Virus record (IMG/VR): IMGVR_UViG_3300021085_000042
Coordinates: 1 to 53,295 of that record
DNA: 53,295 bases
From: a virus
Strand: one strand, 5' to 3'
In this document: positions 17,001-22,800 of the stretch, piece by piece
Position numbering within the stretch: the first letter of the stretch is position 1
Layout of the letters: every line of letters begins with the position of its first letter
Program-made: the position numbers and the translations under genes
The notes under the pieces: model-generated
Told to the model about the DNA's origin: nothing
Databases searched by the model: none
What the model saw: only the letters and a program-made list of their open reading frames with translations

Positions 17001-17150
17001 AGGATTGATCTCAATCGAATTCTTTACGAGAAGTTCGTCTTTTACTTTCTTCGAAGCCTTCTTTGACTTCTCTGTCTTATCCGTCTTCTTTTTAGAAGTC
17101 GTTTCTTCACCAGAGTTTGCCTCTGGATTATCCATAGAATCATCTTGCAT
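14070..17150 (-). CDS. Giant modular protein: nucleotidyltransferase domain plus basic and repeated modules
   Basis: 1026 aa. After a 57-residue Lys-rich lead, residues about 58-215 form a cytidylyltransferase/NMNAT-like domain: VVLGWGRMNPITVGHE (the TxGH version of HxGH), VVGQDRI, and SGMSASKMR at the second active-site motif. Next comes a very basic helical stretch (about 240-345, RRMAKKAATMDKLKVRARK), then modules with RTGHRPGTTPQQWGFARVNSF, DGLGAWIDDFKNSDAP, DPCWDSHEQRGMKKKNGK and a C-terminal part with EFTKHFADRMNDDRN. Acidic joints recur, e.g. NLFEEPT, MFEEHFAER, LFEAHFEEE. These resemble places where the gp21 protease could cut. First gene after the late promoter at 17207. Probably a packaged polyprotein, by inference. 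Confidence 0.7.
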   Translation of the reverse strand: MQDDSMDNPEANSGEETTSKKKTDKTEKSKKASKKVKDELLVKNSIEINPKLEEAPNKTVVLGWGRMNPITVGHEKLVNKIKSVAKQEGATPLVYVSHSQDAKKNPLDYDDKIMLAKKAFGNIIVKSNSRTIIQIMQELQKSFSKVVLVVGQDRIKQFDELLNKYNGKDYRFDSIKIVSAGDRDPDSEGVSGMSASKMRAAASQGDFKKFKTGLPRRLQGDAQDVYDMVRGGMKIAEMSEQLDEALTIQQRRMRSITMRKFKSKIAQGRRRMAKKAATMDKLKVRARKAAIKVIRKKVAGKKGENYASLSPSEKMLIDKRVAKKKSAIDRIAKKLLPSVRKADLAKLSGKKSANEEFESYIINEEFSNLFEEPTVGQDKDIADRKGTQPAVYHKGLAKSTKVKRDAHFKKGAKMDDDNPDAYKPAPGDAEAKTKTSTHTKRYHQMFNKEGQIKLDRRFRAFRQRKEEVEIAEITINTDAEKRLKRQHKDERQNLSKEHEREMDGLLTRELRKKITQVNKEEFHSDKDLIAFIEETTNDIVDQVTLDEAKGDEGLKKKAEKSGMPLGILRQVYNRGIAAWRTGHRPGTTPQQWGFARVNSFITKSSGTWGKADADLAAKVRGSSKKEEIEEKLKVSDGLGAWIDDFKNSDAPQFAGKSDKKKQQMAVAAFVDAGGKLEEGAVSAAQRAAIAISKKEKAGKPGYDSEGKSLKEDDPCWDSHEQRGMKKKNGKLVPNCVPKNEGAEVYVVKKGPYQRKVDGATADRMKKQGWRIVAREAFEESSTEDLMFEEHFAERSTQDIIRSKLGSITNKKNYQHALKTLTTVLDRKKKESKGKIRHGVGYYAAQIAKSYAGVDGRTLADMVPSDYVFEQGGAGDRGTEKVTKRYKKDTPGETVTESVDDLFEAHFEEEVTQKQLNDLERFADRLLDKFGIDVEFTKHFADRMNDDRNKPAITIAELQRVFKKIAKNKAKNIRQNPDIEAVLKDIQADLNLPIVINYDSEKDEYEVVNKTIMRKKNFGTSSKVIKV

Positions 17151-17206
17151 TTTTATTCCTCTATCGTAGGTTTACCGTAGTCTTACTACAACGATTTGTT
17201 ATGTAC

Positions 17207-17214
17207 TATTTATA
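17207..17214 (-). promoter_or_regulatory. Late promoter TATAAATA
   Basis: Exact TATAAATA on the minus strand, 57 bases upstream of the 17150 start and just after the stop of the preceding gene. It should drive the giant protein, ParB-like, endolysin and following small genes. Confidence 0.75.
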
Positions 17215-17216
17215 AA

Positions 17217-17666
17217 TTACAGTAGTTCCCTACTGTCTTCCCATGTCTTTTGCATACTAGATAAATTTTTTCTAGCAACTTCTACTTCAGTGAGTGCCTC
17301 TAGTTCTAACACTTCAGCATTGATACGCTGATCTTTTAGTATCTGATATTTTTCTTCTATCTGACGCACCGTTTCTGAATAGTTTTGAACTGCATGTCTT
17401 GCGTCTTTTTCTGCTTGAATTGCAAGCAAAGGATCTACAGGCTCATTTTCAATAGATGGCATAAGAGGATGCTCAATATCTGCTTGTCCCCATTCTTCTT
17501 CAAGTTCTGCGTCTACATAGATAGGATCTAAGTTTTCTTCTGAACTGGATAAGTGGTCACTAAGCCGTTCAATTAAGACGGATTTAGTAAGTCTTCTATC
17601 CAGTTCAATGCCAACTGTACGTCCATAATCTTCTAACTCACGCTTTGTCATATCAACGAAATTCAT
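17217..17666 (-). CDS. SAP/HeH-like helical protein with coiled coil
   Basis: 149 aa. The N-terminal FVDMTKRELEDYGRTVGIELDRR and TKSVLIERLSDHL form a helix-extended loop-helix pattern like SAP/HeH DNA-binding motifs. The middle is acidic (EENLDPIYVDAELEEEWG) and the C-terminal 70 residues are predicted coiled coil. The fold suggests DNA or scaffold contact; actual role is unknown. The preceding 53-aa membrane gene ends two bases before this ATG, so they are probably co-translated. Confidence 0.6.
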   Translation of the reverse strand: MNFVDMTKRELEDYGRTVGIELDRRLTKSVLIERLSDHLSSSEENLDPIYVDAELEEEWGQADIEHPLMPSIENEPVDPLLAIQAEKDARHAVQNYSETVRQIEEKYQILKDQRINAEVLELEALTEVEVARKNLSSMQKTWEDSRELL

Positions 17667-17668
17667 AA

Positions 17669-17830
17669 TTAGTCCTCTGATTTAACTAACGTAAAGATGC
17701 CATAAGCGATTGCGCCATATGCTGCCCAACCGACTAGACCTTGAAACATAAGTGCAACTACACCAACTGCGATAAGAACTCCACCATCCCAAGATGTGCG
17801 TTCCATTAATCTGTTTTTTAACCAATTCAT
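17669..17830 (-). CDS. Small two-span membrane protein, holin-like (53 aa)
   Basis: Starts at ATG 17830 behind a strong AAAGGAG site. A basic amphipathic start (NWLKNRLMERTSWDG) precedes a hydrophobic span GVLIAVGVVALMF and a second LVGWAAYGAIAYGIF, ending KSED. Two short spans and 53 residues would suit a small holin or other inner-membrane protein; the endolysin gene 4 kb downstream needs one. There is no decisive holin signature, so the assignment is tentative. TAA is two bases before the next start. Confidence 0.6.
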   Translation of the reverse strand: MNWLKNRLMERTSWDGGVLIAVGVVALMFQGLVGWAAYGAIAYGIFTLVKSED

Positions 17831-17850
17831 ATTATTCTCCTTTAAATGCG

Positions 17851-17910
17851 AAAGCAGGCATGAAGCCCGCTTTACGTTAAGACTTCGTATTACTATTTAG
17901 CGTAATACGA
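17851..17910 (-). other. Twin perfect hairpins upstream of the small membrane gene
   Basis: Two adjacent stem-loops. The first in transcription order (17885-17910) has a perfect 9-bp stem with an 8-base loop. The second (17851-17873) has a 9-bp stem, one G-U pair, loop of five. Neither is followed by a clear U-tract, so they may be processing or stability elements rather than classical terminators. Confidence 0.55.
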
Positions 17911-17976
17911 ACCGATGATAATGCCATTTTCTTTAAAGGTCTCGATCCAGCATCGAATGTAACCATCATGACACAT
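17893..17976 (-). CDS. Doubtful 27-aa reading frame
   Basis: A frame from ATG 17976 reads MCHDGYIRCWIETFKENG and ends YYAK, with its stop inside the first twin hairpin. It could extend seven codons upstream to a non-ATG start. No good ribosome site is seen. The composition looks protein-like (no low complexity), so it is listed with low confidence. Confidence 0.25.
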   Translation of the reverse strand: MCHDGYIRCWIETFKENGIIIGSYYAK

Positions 17977-18000
17977 ATAGCCACGATAAAATATTTTAAT

Positions 18001-18135
18001 TTAATGCGTTTTGTACATAGTATGTTTATATTCCGAAATCTCTCGGGCTTTTTCATAGTATCCTAATTCTCGTAATTTTTTGATAGATATGCAATAGCTT
18101 CTATATTCCATTGCTTTCATAAATCTTTTTATCAT
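18001..18135 (-). CDS. Small DUF1127-like basic protein (44 aa)
   Basis: Starts MIKRFMKAMEYRSYC and contains ISIKKLRELGYYEKAREIS, a helix-turn pattern like the L-x-x-L-x-D-x-(E/D)-L-x-D-I-G core of DUF1127 proteins but with a different second half. Its ATG follows the stop of the 52-aa gene by one base. With that gene and the 80-aa gene it forms a three-gene set of similar short Arg/Lys-rich proteins. In proteobacteria DUF1127 proteins affect RNA and nutrient regulation; for the phage version this is inference. Confidence 0.5.
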   Translation of the reverse strand: MIKRFMKAMEYRSYCISIKKLRELGYYEKAREISEYKHTMYKTH

Positions 18136-18136
18136 T

Positions 18137-18295
18137 CTATTTCTCTAGCATTAATCGTTTTGCTTCTTCGTGCATGCCCATCCGTGATAGTTCAGATGCG
18201 GCTCTTGCTCTACCGGCTGATTCGCCAATCGACCACATTGTGCCCCAAAAACCAGAAAGAGGTGCGAATGTAAATTTCAAAATTGCTTCAGCCAT
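18137..18295 (-). CDS. Small protein of the DUF1127-like cluster (52 aa)
   Basis: Reads MAEAILKFTFAPLSGFWGTMW, then GRARAASELSRMGMHEEAKRLM. The C-terminal half resembles the segment LRELGYYEKAREI of the next gene, suggesting duplication. The N-terminal half is moderately hydrophobic and may lie on the membrane. Start and the upstream stop overlap as TAATG (18293-18297). Too short for a confident family call; coupling on both sides makes a real gene likely. Confidence 0.55.
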   Translation of the reverse strand: MAEAILKFTFAPLSGFWGTMWSIGESAGRARAASELSRMGMHEEAKRLMLEK

Positions 18296-18537
18296 TATAC
18301 CCAACCTCGCAAGTTTGGATTATCTGATCTATCTGGAGAATATTCGCCAATTGATACTGAGTGAATTAGTCCTCTATGCAGACCAATGTCTGATAATTCT
18401 TTGTCTGTAAGTTTTGATAGTTGATTATAAGTTTCTCTATAAGTCTTGCGGTCTTCGAAGTATCTCACCACTTTATAGATGTAAGCGGATAAGAATGAGA
18501 AATCTAAAAATCGTACTGCGGCTAATACGTGTGCCAT
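18295..18537 (-). CDS. DUF1127 (YjiS-like) protein
   Basis: 80 aa. The motif YNQLSKLTDKELSDIGLHRGLI at residues 38-59 is the DUF1127 signature. The N-terminal 30 residues (LAAVRFLDFSFLSAYIYKVV) are hydrophobic and may be amphipathic. DUF1127 genes are common in alpha- and gammaproteobacteria, where some bind RNA and adjust phosphate or carbon metabolism. A phage copy may have come from a host. Behind AAAGG and the late promoter at 18591, first of three linked small genes. Confidence 0.75.
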   Translation of the reverse strand: MAHVLAAVRFLDFSFLSAYIYKVVRYFEDRKTYRETYNQLSKLTDKELSDIGLHRGLIHSVSIGEYSPDRSDNPNLRGWV

Positions 18538-18590
18538 TATGTAACCTTTCGTATGTGATAAATGTGTTACGTCAATCTTGTTGACGCAAA

Positions 18591-18598
18591 TATTTATA
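18591..18598 (-). promoter_or_regulatory. Late promoter TATAAATA
   Basis: Exact TATAAATA on the minus strand, 54 bases before the DUF1127 start. A 6-bp stem (CGTCAA/TTGACG, loop of five) lies in the predicted leader. Confidence 0.7.
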
Positions 18599-18655
18599 CA
18601 AGAAAAGTGTAATTTTGTGATGCTAAATCCGAATACCCGTGATGCGGTAAATGAC

Positions 18656-19885
18656 TTACTTCTGCCAGCCCTTAATAAATTCGTCTGAGAAATTTGCTTT
18701 AGAAAATCCCATTCTATCTACAAGCTTAACTGCATTCTTACCCATCCTATCAATTGCAACAAAGCCTTCTTGTTCTGTGACTTTGTATCCATCTTTTGTT
18801 CTTAAGAACGTACCTATGGATTTTGCTTTATCCAGTTTAGTAATGATAAGTAGTTTTACTTCAACGATCATATTATACAATTCAAACAATGCAACAATCT
18901 GAGACTTATCGATATTTGAAAAGTATGACATTACATCTTTTCGTCTCTCTGTCTTACTAGCTTTGCCCTTTTCAGATTTCATCTTATCAATTTCTTTTTG
19001 GTAATACTCGTACATCCAGTCTACCATGTCAGTGACGAACTTAGAAGGATTTGCAATCTTTTCACCTGCACGTACTTTTACGTTCAGATATGTTTTAACT
19101 CTTGTAAGCAGTTCTTCGTTCTCTGTTATGCCATCAAACGTTGCTTTGTTTACTTTATTAAACTGTTTACCAGCGGCAGATAATAGTAGAGTAATTGCAT
19201 CTGTCTCTGTCTGTGTCATTGTGGCATTACCACTCACATCTTTATATACTGCGTCTACTGACCAGACCGATCTCGTGTCTTTGAGATTGCTTGCGATCTT
19301 CTCTCCAAAAGACGCTGACATTGATTCAAAAGATTTTCCTCTGTAGTTAGTGTGCCAAACCACACCGATCTCGGATCTGAGGATTTTAGTAGCAAGTGGG
19401 CTTTTCGCTGGTATAGCGTAAACAATCGTATTAGGATGAAAAGTAATATACGATTCACCATCAATCTGTACTTTCTTAATATCTTTCTTCGCATAGAGGA
19501 AATCACCTTGTATCACTCCTTTAATATTCATAGATGGCAGATGTTTCAGTGCCAAATTTAATTTAATATTCAAATCACCTTTTGTATCAGCATCAACATC
19601 CGCTTTAGTCTTATAGACCTTAGGGTTCTTATTGAAGATACCTTTCTTCGCAACGAAGAACTTACCATCAGAAGGATCAATACCTGCAAACACTGCTGGT
19701 GCTCCATCCCATTTGACAGTCACATTAACTGCGGAACGAGATTTACCTGCCAACATATCACGTAGAGATCGTAGATAGTTTATAGACTGTCTTGCTCCAT
19801 CAACGCCTGCATTTAGCAAGTTATCTTCGAGGTGCTCCATGTGAGTGTTTTTAGCTTCAGTTAAAAATGATGAAAGGCGTTGCAT
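18656..19885 (-). CDS. Ligase-fold nucleotidyltransferase-like protein with capsid-targeting-like N-terminus
   Basis: 409 aa from ATG 19885, behind GGAG and just after the upstream TAG. The enzyme core has the polynucleotide-ligase/capping superfamily motifs in order: VTVKWDGAPAVF (motif I, KxDG with the Lys that would be adenylylated), GVIQGDFLYAKKDI (motif III-like), EQEGFVAID (motif IV, EGxV) and KLVDR (motif V-like). Total length and other sequence differ from the true ligase at 29206. The leader MQRLSSFLTEAKNT fits the L/F-x-x-F-x-x-E-A capsid-targeting pattern. It may seal nicks or modify nucleic acid; substrate unknown. Confidence 0.7.
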   Translation of the reverse strand: MQRLSSFLTEAKNTHMEHLEDNLLNAGVDGARQSINYLRSLRDMLAGKSRSAVNVTVKWDGAPAVFAGIDPSDGKFFVAKKGIFNKNPKVYKTKADVDADTKGDLNIKLNLALKHLPSMNIKGVIQGDFLYAKKDIKKVQIDGESYITFHPNTIVYAIPAKSPLATKILRSEIGVVWHTNYRGKSFESMSASFGEKIASNLKDTRSVWSVDAVYKDVSGNATMTQTETDAITLLLSAAGKQFNKVNKATFDGITENEELLTRVKTYLNVKVRAGEKIANPSKFVTDMVDWMYEYYQKEIDKMKSEKGKASKTERRKDVMSYFSNIDKSQIVALFELYNMIVEVKLLIITKLDKAKSIGTFLRTKDGYKVTEQEGFVAIDRMGKNAVKLVDRMGFSKANFSDEFIKGWQK

Positions 19886-19886
19886 T

Positions 19887-20690
19887 CTATGCTCCAAATA
19901 ATTTCTTTACGTCTTCAGAATTATCGAGGCTATACTTAGACTTGATATTAGTCTTCAATCTGCCTTGACAACGATATCCAGCACCGACAACACGATAGTC
20001 TTCACCTTCAAATTTTCTTGCTTTACTTCCAGATGGTCCCAATCTGAATTCGATATTAACAGATCCTTTGTATTCTGGAACATCTAATTTTAAAGGATTG
20101 CTTCCTAGATAAAAAAGACCTGCTTTACCAATCTGAATGTAATATACGTTCTTTCGGTTATATGCTTTAGCGATTGTTTTCGCTGAGTCAAAAGACTGTA
20201 TCGCATTCATCTTAGTTAAGTAGCCAGCTTTCTGTGCCGCTGACCATGCGTCTTTAGTGACTGAACCGAAAGGTATCGTATATGGTGTTTTTTTGTGGAA
20301 TGCTACAGGCTCTTGCTTACGAATAAAGTTAACCCAATCTTTTAGTGCTTTGTCTTGTTTCTTTGCCGCTTCTATGAAAAATGGAATAGCGTCATCGTCT
20401 ACCGCATCGGGTTTGACTAAAGTGTGGGTCTTATTCTGAGTGTCTATTCTAATAGACGTACCGCCCATCTGAGCATTCTTATCTAATTTAATTTCGATAT
20501 TGAATTCTTTACCGTTGTATAATGCTTCAATATCACCTGCACCTTGATTACTGTATCCTGCACCTGGCTTACTGCCGACATCTAATCCAATCACACCAGC
20601 AGATTTCATTGCATCGAAGACCTTTTTTTCGTATGCTAGTCCTTTTGCACCGACTGATTCGGTAATGAAACTTTTAAATCTAACTGTCAT
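19887..20690 (-). CDS. PD-(D/E)XK-type nuclease-like protein with capsid-targeting-like N-terminus
   Basis: 267 aa. A nuclease core is visible around residues 40-75: GYSNQGAGDIEALYNG (Asp), then KEFNIEIKLDKNAQ with the E-x-K motif. The leader MTVRFKSFITESVGAKG matches the F-x-x-F-x-x-E pattern and would give cleavage after ITE. The C-terminal half is basic (GPSGSKARKFEGEDYR). Overlaps the upstream gene as ATGA and is followed at once by the ligase-fold gene, so a cut-and-join pair is possible. DNA target and activity are inferred. Confidence 0.65.
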   Translation of the reverse strand: MTVRFKSFITESVGAKGLAYEKKVFDAMKSAGVIGLDVGSKPGAGYSNQGAGDIEALYNGKEFNIEIKLDKNAQMGGTSIRIDTQNKTHTLVKPDAVDDDAIPFFIEAAKKQDKALKDWVNFIRKQEPVAFHKKTPYTIPFGSVTKDAWSAAQKAGYLTKMNAIQSFDSAKTIAKAYNRKNVYYIQIGKAGLFYLGSNPLKLDVPEYKGSVNIEFRLGPSGSKARKFEGEDYRVVGAGYRCQGRLKTNIKSKYSLDNSEDVKKLFGA

Positions 20691-21742
20691 TTTTTAACCT
20701 TGAATTTAGTATCGTTTGGGTATTCACCAGCTTTAGAATTTCTTAACTCAATTACATAGTCTTCAACAGTGTTACTACATAATATCGTAATCTGCTTAGA
20801 TTTTGTAGATGGATATCTTATATCATCAATTTTTATGTTTTGTGATAACTTATCCAATTTAGTTTTACCTAACCAGAAGACTTTCCACCCAGTTCTCATT
20901 CGCCTTACGTAGAAGTAATTCATACCCCACGCTCTGTTGAAAATCTTTTCGATTTCTCTTGCATTGGCTCTAGGTACTGCGAGTTTCGGTCTAACTTTAT
21001 TTATACTTCCTCGTTCATCAAAACCAGCTTGCACTTTATTCAGATCAACTCCAAATGTTTTGAGAAAGGTCGCTCCGGCAGAGTTTGGCTGAAGATTGCC
21101 TTCTCTATCAAACAAAGATGCGGCACCAGAATAAGAACTAAACGTATTACCGTTTATATCTTTGAGCGATATGTACCAAGGGTTTCCTTGATTATCAGTC
21201 AATATGATATCACCGATAATAGCACCAAGCTTGTCTATGGGTATGCCTTCTTTCTTGGTAGCACCAGTTCTTTGTACAGCACCAACGATTTCCGCATTGG
21301 CAAAGGGAGCGTGTGACTCACTCATCATGGTCACGACTTCAGAGGTTTCATTGTCTGTACGAGTTTTGAAATAGTTGTCTAATGTCTTGACAGTTCTTAC
21401 TTCAAACTTCTCGCCAGCATTCGCACCTCTCGCTATGATAATGTCAAACTTTAGACCGTCAAACGTGAAACTGTAACTAGGGAACTTAGAACTATTTGGA
21501 GATATGGAATTAAACGTTACACTCTCAAGGCTAGTATCTTTTCGCAACTGCATCTTCAGATGATCTATCAATTCCTTGCTAGTATCATTATCTTTATTGA
21601 TAAGTTGAAGCCTAAACTCCCGAACAGACTTGTCGTTTGTTCCTGGTTTGCCTTTTGGATAAAGAGGAGCAACCTGATAGTTCTTTATCTTTACGATAGA
21701 GTTCAGGTTCTCTCCAATTTTTTCGTATACTTCCATACTCAT
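20687..21742 (-). CDS. Nuclease-like protein, possible second PD-(D/E)XK-type fold
   Basis: 351 aa. The segment GAIIGDIILTDNQGNPWYISLKDINGNTF has an Asp followed 13 residues later by ISLK, a common degenerate form of the D...(D/E)-x-K core in phage nucleases; the missing Glu means activity is uncertain. The N-terminal half includes FTFDGLKFDIIIARGANAGEKFE. The C-terminal half contains MRTGWKVFWLGKTK and is basic. First gene after the late promoter CATAAATA at 21770, translationally linked to the next nuclease-like gene. Unlike its neighbours it has no clear capsid-targeting leader. Confidence 0.55.
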   Translation of the reverse strand: MSMEVYEKIGENLNSIVKIKNYQVAPLYPKGKPGTNDKSVREFRLQLINKDNDTSKELIDHLKMQLRKDTSLESVTFNSISPNSSKFPSYSFTFDGLKFDIIIARGANAGEKFEVRTVKTLDNYFKTRTDNETSEVVTMMSESHAPFANAEIVGAVQRTGATKKEGIPIDKLGAIIGDIILTDNQGNPWYISLKDINGNTFSSYSGAASLFDREGNLQPNSAGATFLKTFGVDLNKVQAGFDERGSINKVRPKLAVPRANAREIEKIFNRAWGMNYFYVRRMRTGWKVFWLGKTKLDKLSQNIKIDDIRYPSTKSKQITILCSNTVEDYVIELRNSKAGEYPNDTKFKVKK

Positions 21743-21769
21743 GTGATAGTAGATTCCTCTTGTTTCTAC

Positions 21770-21777
21770 TATTTATG
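21770..21777 (-). promoter_or_regulatory. Late promoter CATAAATA
   Basis: CATAAATA on the minus strand, 28 bases before the 21742 start codon and six bases inside the gap after the preceding gene. It would transcribe the two nuclease-like genes and the ligase-fold gene. Confidence 0.6.
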
Positions 21778-21783
21778 AGCGAG

Positions 21784-22215
21784 TCATTTAGCCATTCTTG
21801 CTATTTCTATTGCTTGTTCTTGGTTCGTAATAGGTACTGCGTTTGACTTATGCATGGTGGCAATTCCGACAATGTAGTTTCCTGTGTAGACTGGAGACTC
21901 TTTTCTTCTTCCTGACTCTGGGACTCCATGAACTGGGCTCTTCGTCTGGCTTGGTATCTTAATCTGTTTTGGAACTGTTGTCGTCGGTTCATATGGTACA
22001 AATTTCCTTTTCTTTGGCTTTAGTTTACCAGATATATATGCAACATATTCATCTAGCGTATCGAACTGACATGAGTGCATATGTTTACGTCTCATCTCTT
22101 TATTGTACTGTCTCCATTGAATCTCCGCTTTTACCATGTCGAGTTTCTTCGCTTTGCGCTTCTTCGATCTTGGAGCGTAAACACCTTTAATCATATGCAT
22201 ACTCATTGAGTACAC
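21784..22215 (-). CDS. Conserved basic protein of unknown function
   Basis: Up to 143 aa. The start is unclear: a GTG at 22215 touches the upstream stop, while ATG codons at 22206, 22200 and 22194 are equally possible. The N-terminal half is strongly basic (YAPRSKKRKAKKLD, KLKPKKRKF), the C-terminal part reads YIVGIATMHKSNAVPITNQEQA, which I recall from uncharacterised marine T4-like phage proteins. No catalytic motif. Probably co-transcribed with the 112-aa gene before it. Confidence 0.6.
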   Translation of the reverse strand: MYSMSMHMIKGVYAPRSKKRKAKKLDMVKAEIQWRQYNKEMRRKHMHSCQFDTLDEYVAYISGKLKPKKRKFVPYEPTTTVPKQIKIPSQTKSPVHGVPESGRRKESPVYTGNYIVGIATMHKSNAVPITNQEQAIEIARMAK

Positions 22216-22554
22216 TCAGTTGATTGGATGATTTTTTCTTCTATAGCCATAATATACATACCTCAAGTGATCTAAACCCGTCTGGGTATTTTTAGGATAC
22301 TCACCATTGAACTCGGCTTTCAGTAAGTCTTGTTCACTGATCAATTGCTTATAATTATGCACTATTTCTGTCCAATTGTCAAGCATTTTCTTTGACAATT
22401 TTTCAAGGTAGCTTTCTGATAATATTGGATCTTTTTCAACGTTCTTTGCGTATTGAGCCATTATGTATATGGGTACTGTTGAACTGATGCATCCATCAGC
22501 AAGTTCCATAGCCTCAATGTCCAGAAAGACTCCTTCGGTTGGAGTCATTACCAT
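22216..22554 (-). CDS. Protein of unknown function (112 aa)
   Basis: 112 aa, mixed helix. N-terminal hydrophobic patch (GVFLDIEAMELADGCISS and VPIYIMAQYAK), then KLSKKMLDNWTEIVHNYKQL and a C-terminal LDHLRYVYYGYRRKNH. I do not recognise a family. AAGGA precedes the ATG at 22554. It is divergent from the plus-strand mini-gene, its start lying 55 bases from that promoter. A sigma70-like promoter sits inside the gene (22354-22382). Confidence 0.6.
   Translation of the reverse strand: MVMTPTEGVFLDIEAMELADGCISSTVPIYIMAQYAKNVEKDPILSESYLEKLSKKMLDNWTEIVHNYKQLISEQDLLKAEFNGEYPKNTQTGLDHLRYVYYGYRRKNHPIN
22354..22382 (-). promoter_or_regulatory. Sigma70-like promoter inside the 112-aa gene
   Basis: Minus strand: TTGACA (22377-22382), 17-base spacer, CATAAT (22354-22359). 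It would give a transcript covering only the 3' part of this gene and the following 143-aa gene. Confidence 0.55.
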
Positions 22555-22608
22555 GAATAATAGTCCTTATATAGTTTCGTGGTGATGATATTTAGTATTA
22601 CAAAAAGA

Positions 22609-22637
22609 TTGACACGGGTTTTCGAAATGTATAAATA
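22609..22637 (+). promoter_or_regulatory. Plus-strand promoter: TTGACA and late element TATAAATA
   Basis: On the plus strand TTGACA (22609-22614) is followed 15 bases later by TATAAATA (22630-22637), the exact T4 late-promoter sequence. It is the only TATAAATA I found on the plus strand and it points at the mini-gene and terminator that follow. Confidence 0.7.
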
Positions 22638-22681
22638 GACGCATGGGTGCGTGTGAATGTGTAACAACACAAGAGGCAAGT

Positions 22682-22771
22682 GTGATCGTTTTTAAACAAC
22701 TCACAGAAGGAATAACTGGGGTAGCATCTCGTATGCAGGTGGGGTTCCTCCCAGTCACGCAAACTATTTAG
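22682..22771 (+). CDS. Plus-strand mini-gene, 29-aa peptide (GTG start)
   Basis: From GTG 22682 the frame reads M-IVFKQLTEGITGVASR, then MQVGFLPVTQTI and TAG at 22769-22771. AGAGG sits five bases upstream. The same frame is open back to ATG 22643, but that ATG would lie at the very start of the predicted transcript. The peptide has FKQLTEG near its start, loosely like the leaders of the packaged proteins on the other strand (LTE before a small residue). Late promoter in front and a strong terminator one base behind make a real transcription unit likely; whether the product is the peptide or the RNA is open. Confidence 0.5.
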   Translation: MIVFKQLTEGITGVASRMQVGFLPVTQTI

Positions 22772-22800
22772 AAAAGGCAGCTTTTAGTTGCCTTTTTTAT
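22772..22800 (+). terminator. Rho-independent terminator of the plus-strand mini-gene
   Basis: Plus strand: 11-bp stem (22772-22782 with 22786-22796, one G-U pair, loop TTT), closing in a run of six T. It abuts the stop of the mini-gene and the iscU stop codon on the other strand, and could also act weakly on iscU transcripts. Confidence 0.8.

Noticed and set aside
22567-22758. Minus-strand frame of 63 codons opposite the mini-gene
   Set aside because: No ribosome site, composition unlike the neighbours, and the plus strand carries promoter, frame and terminator in the same place.
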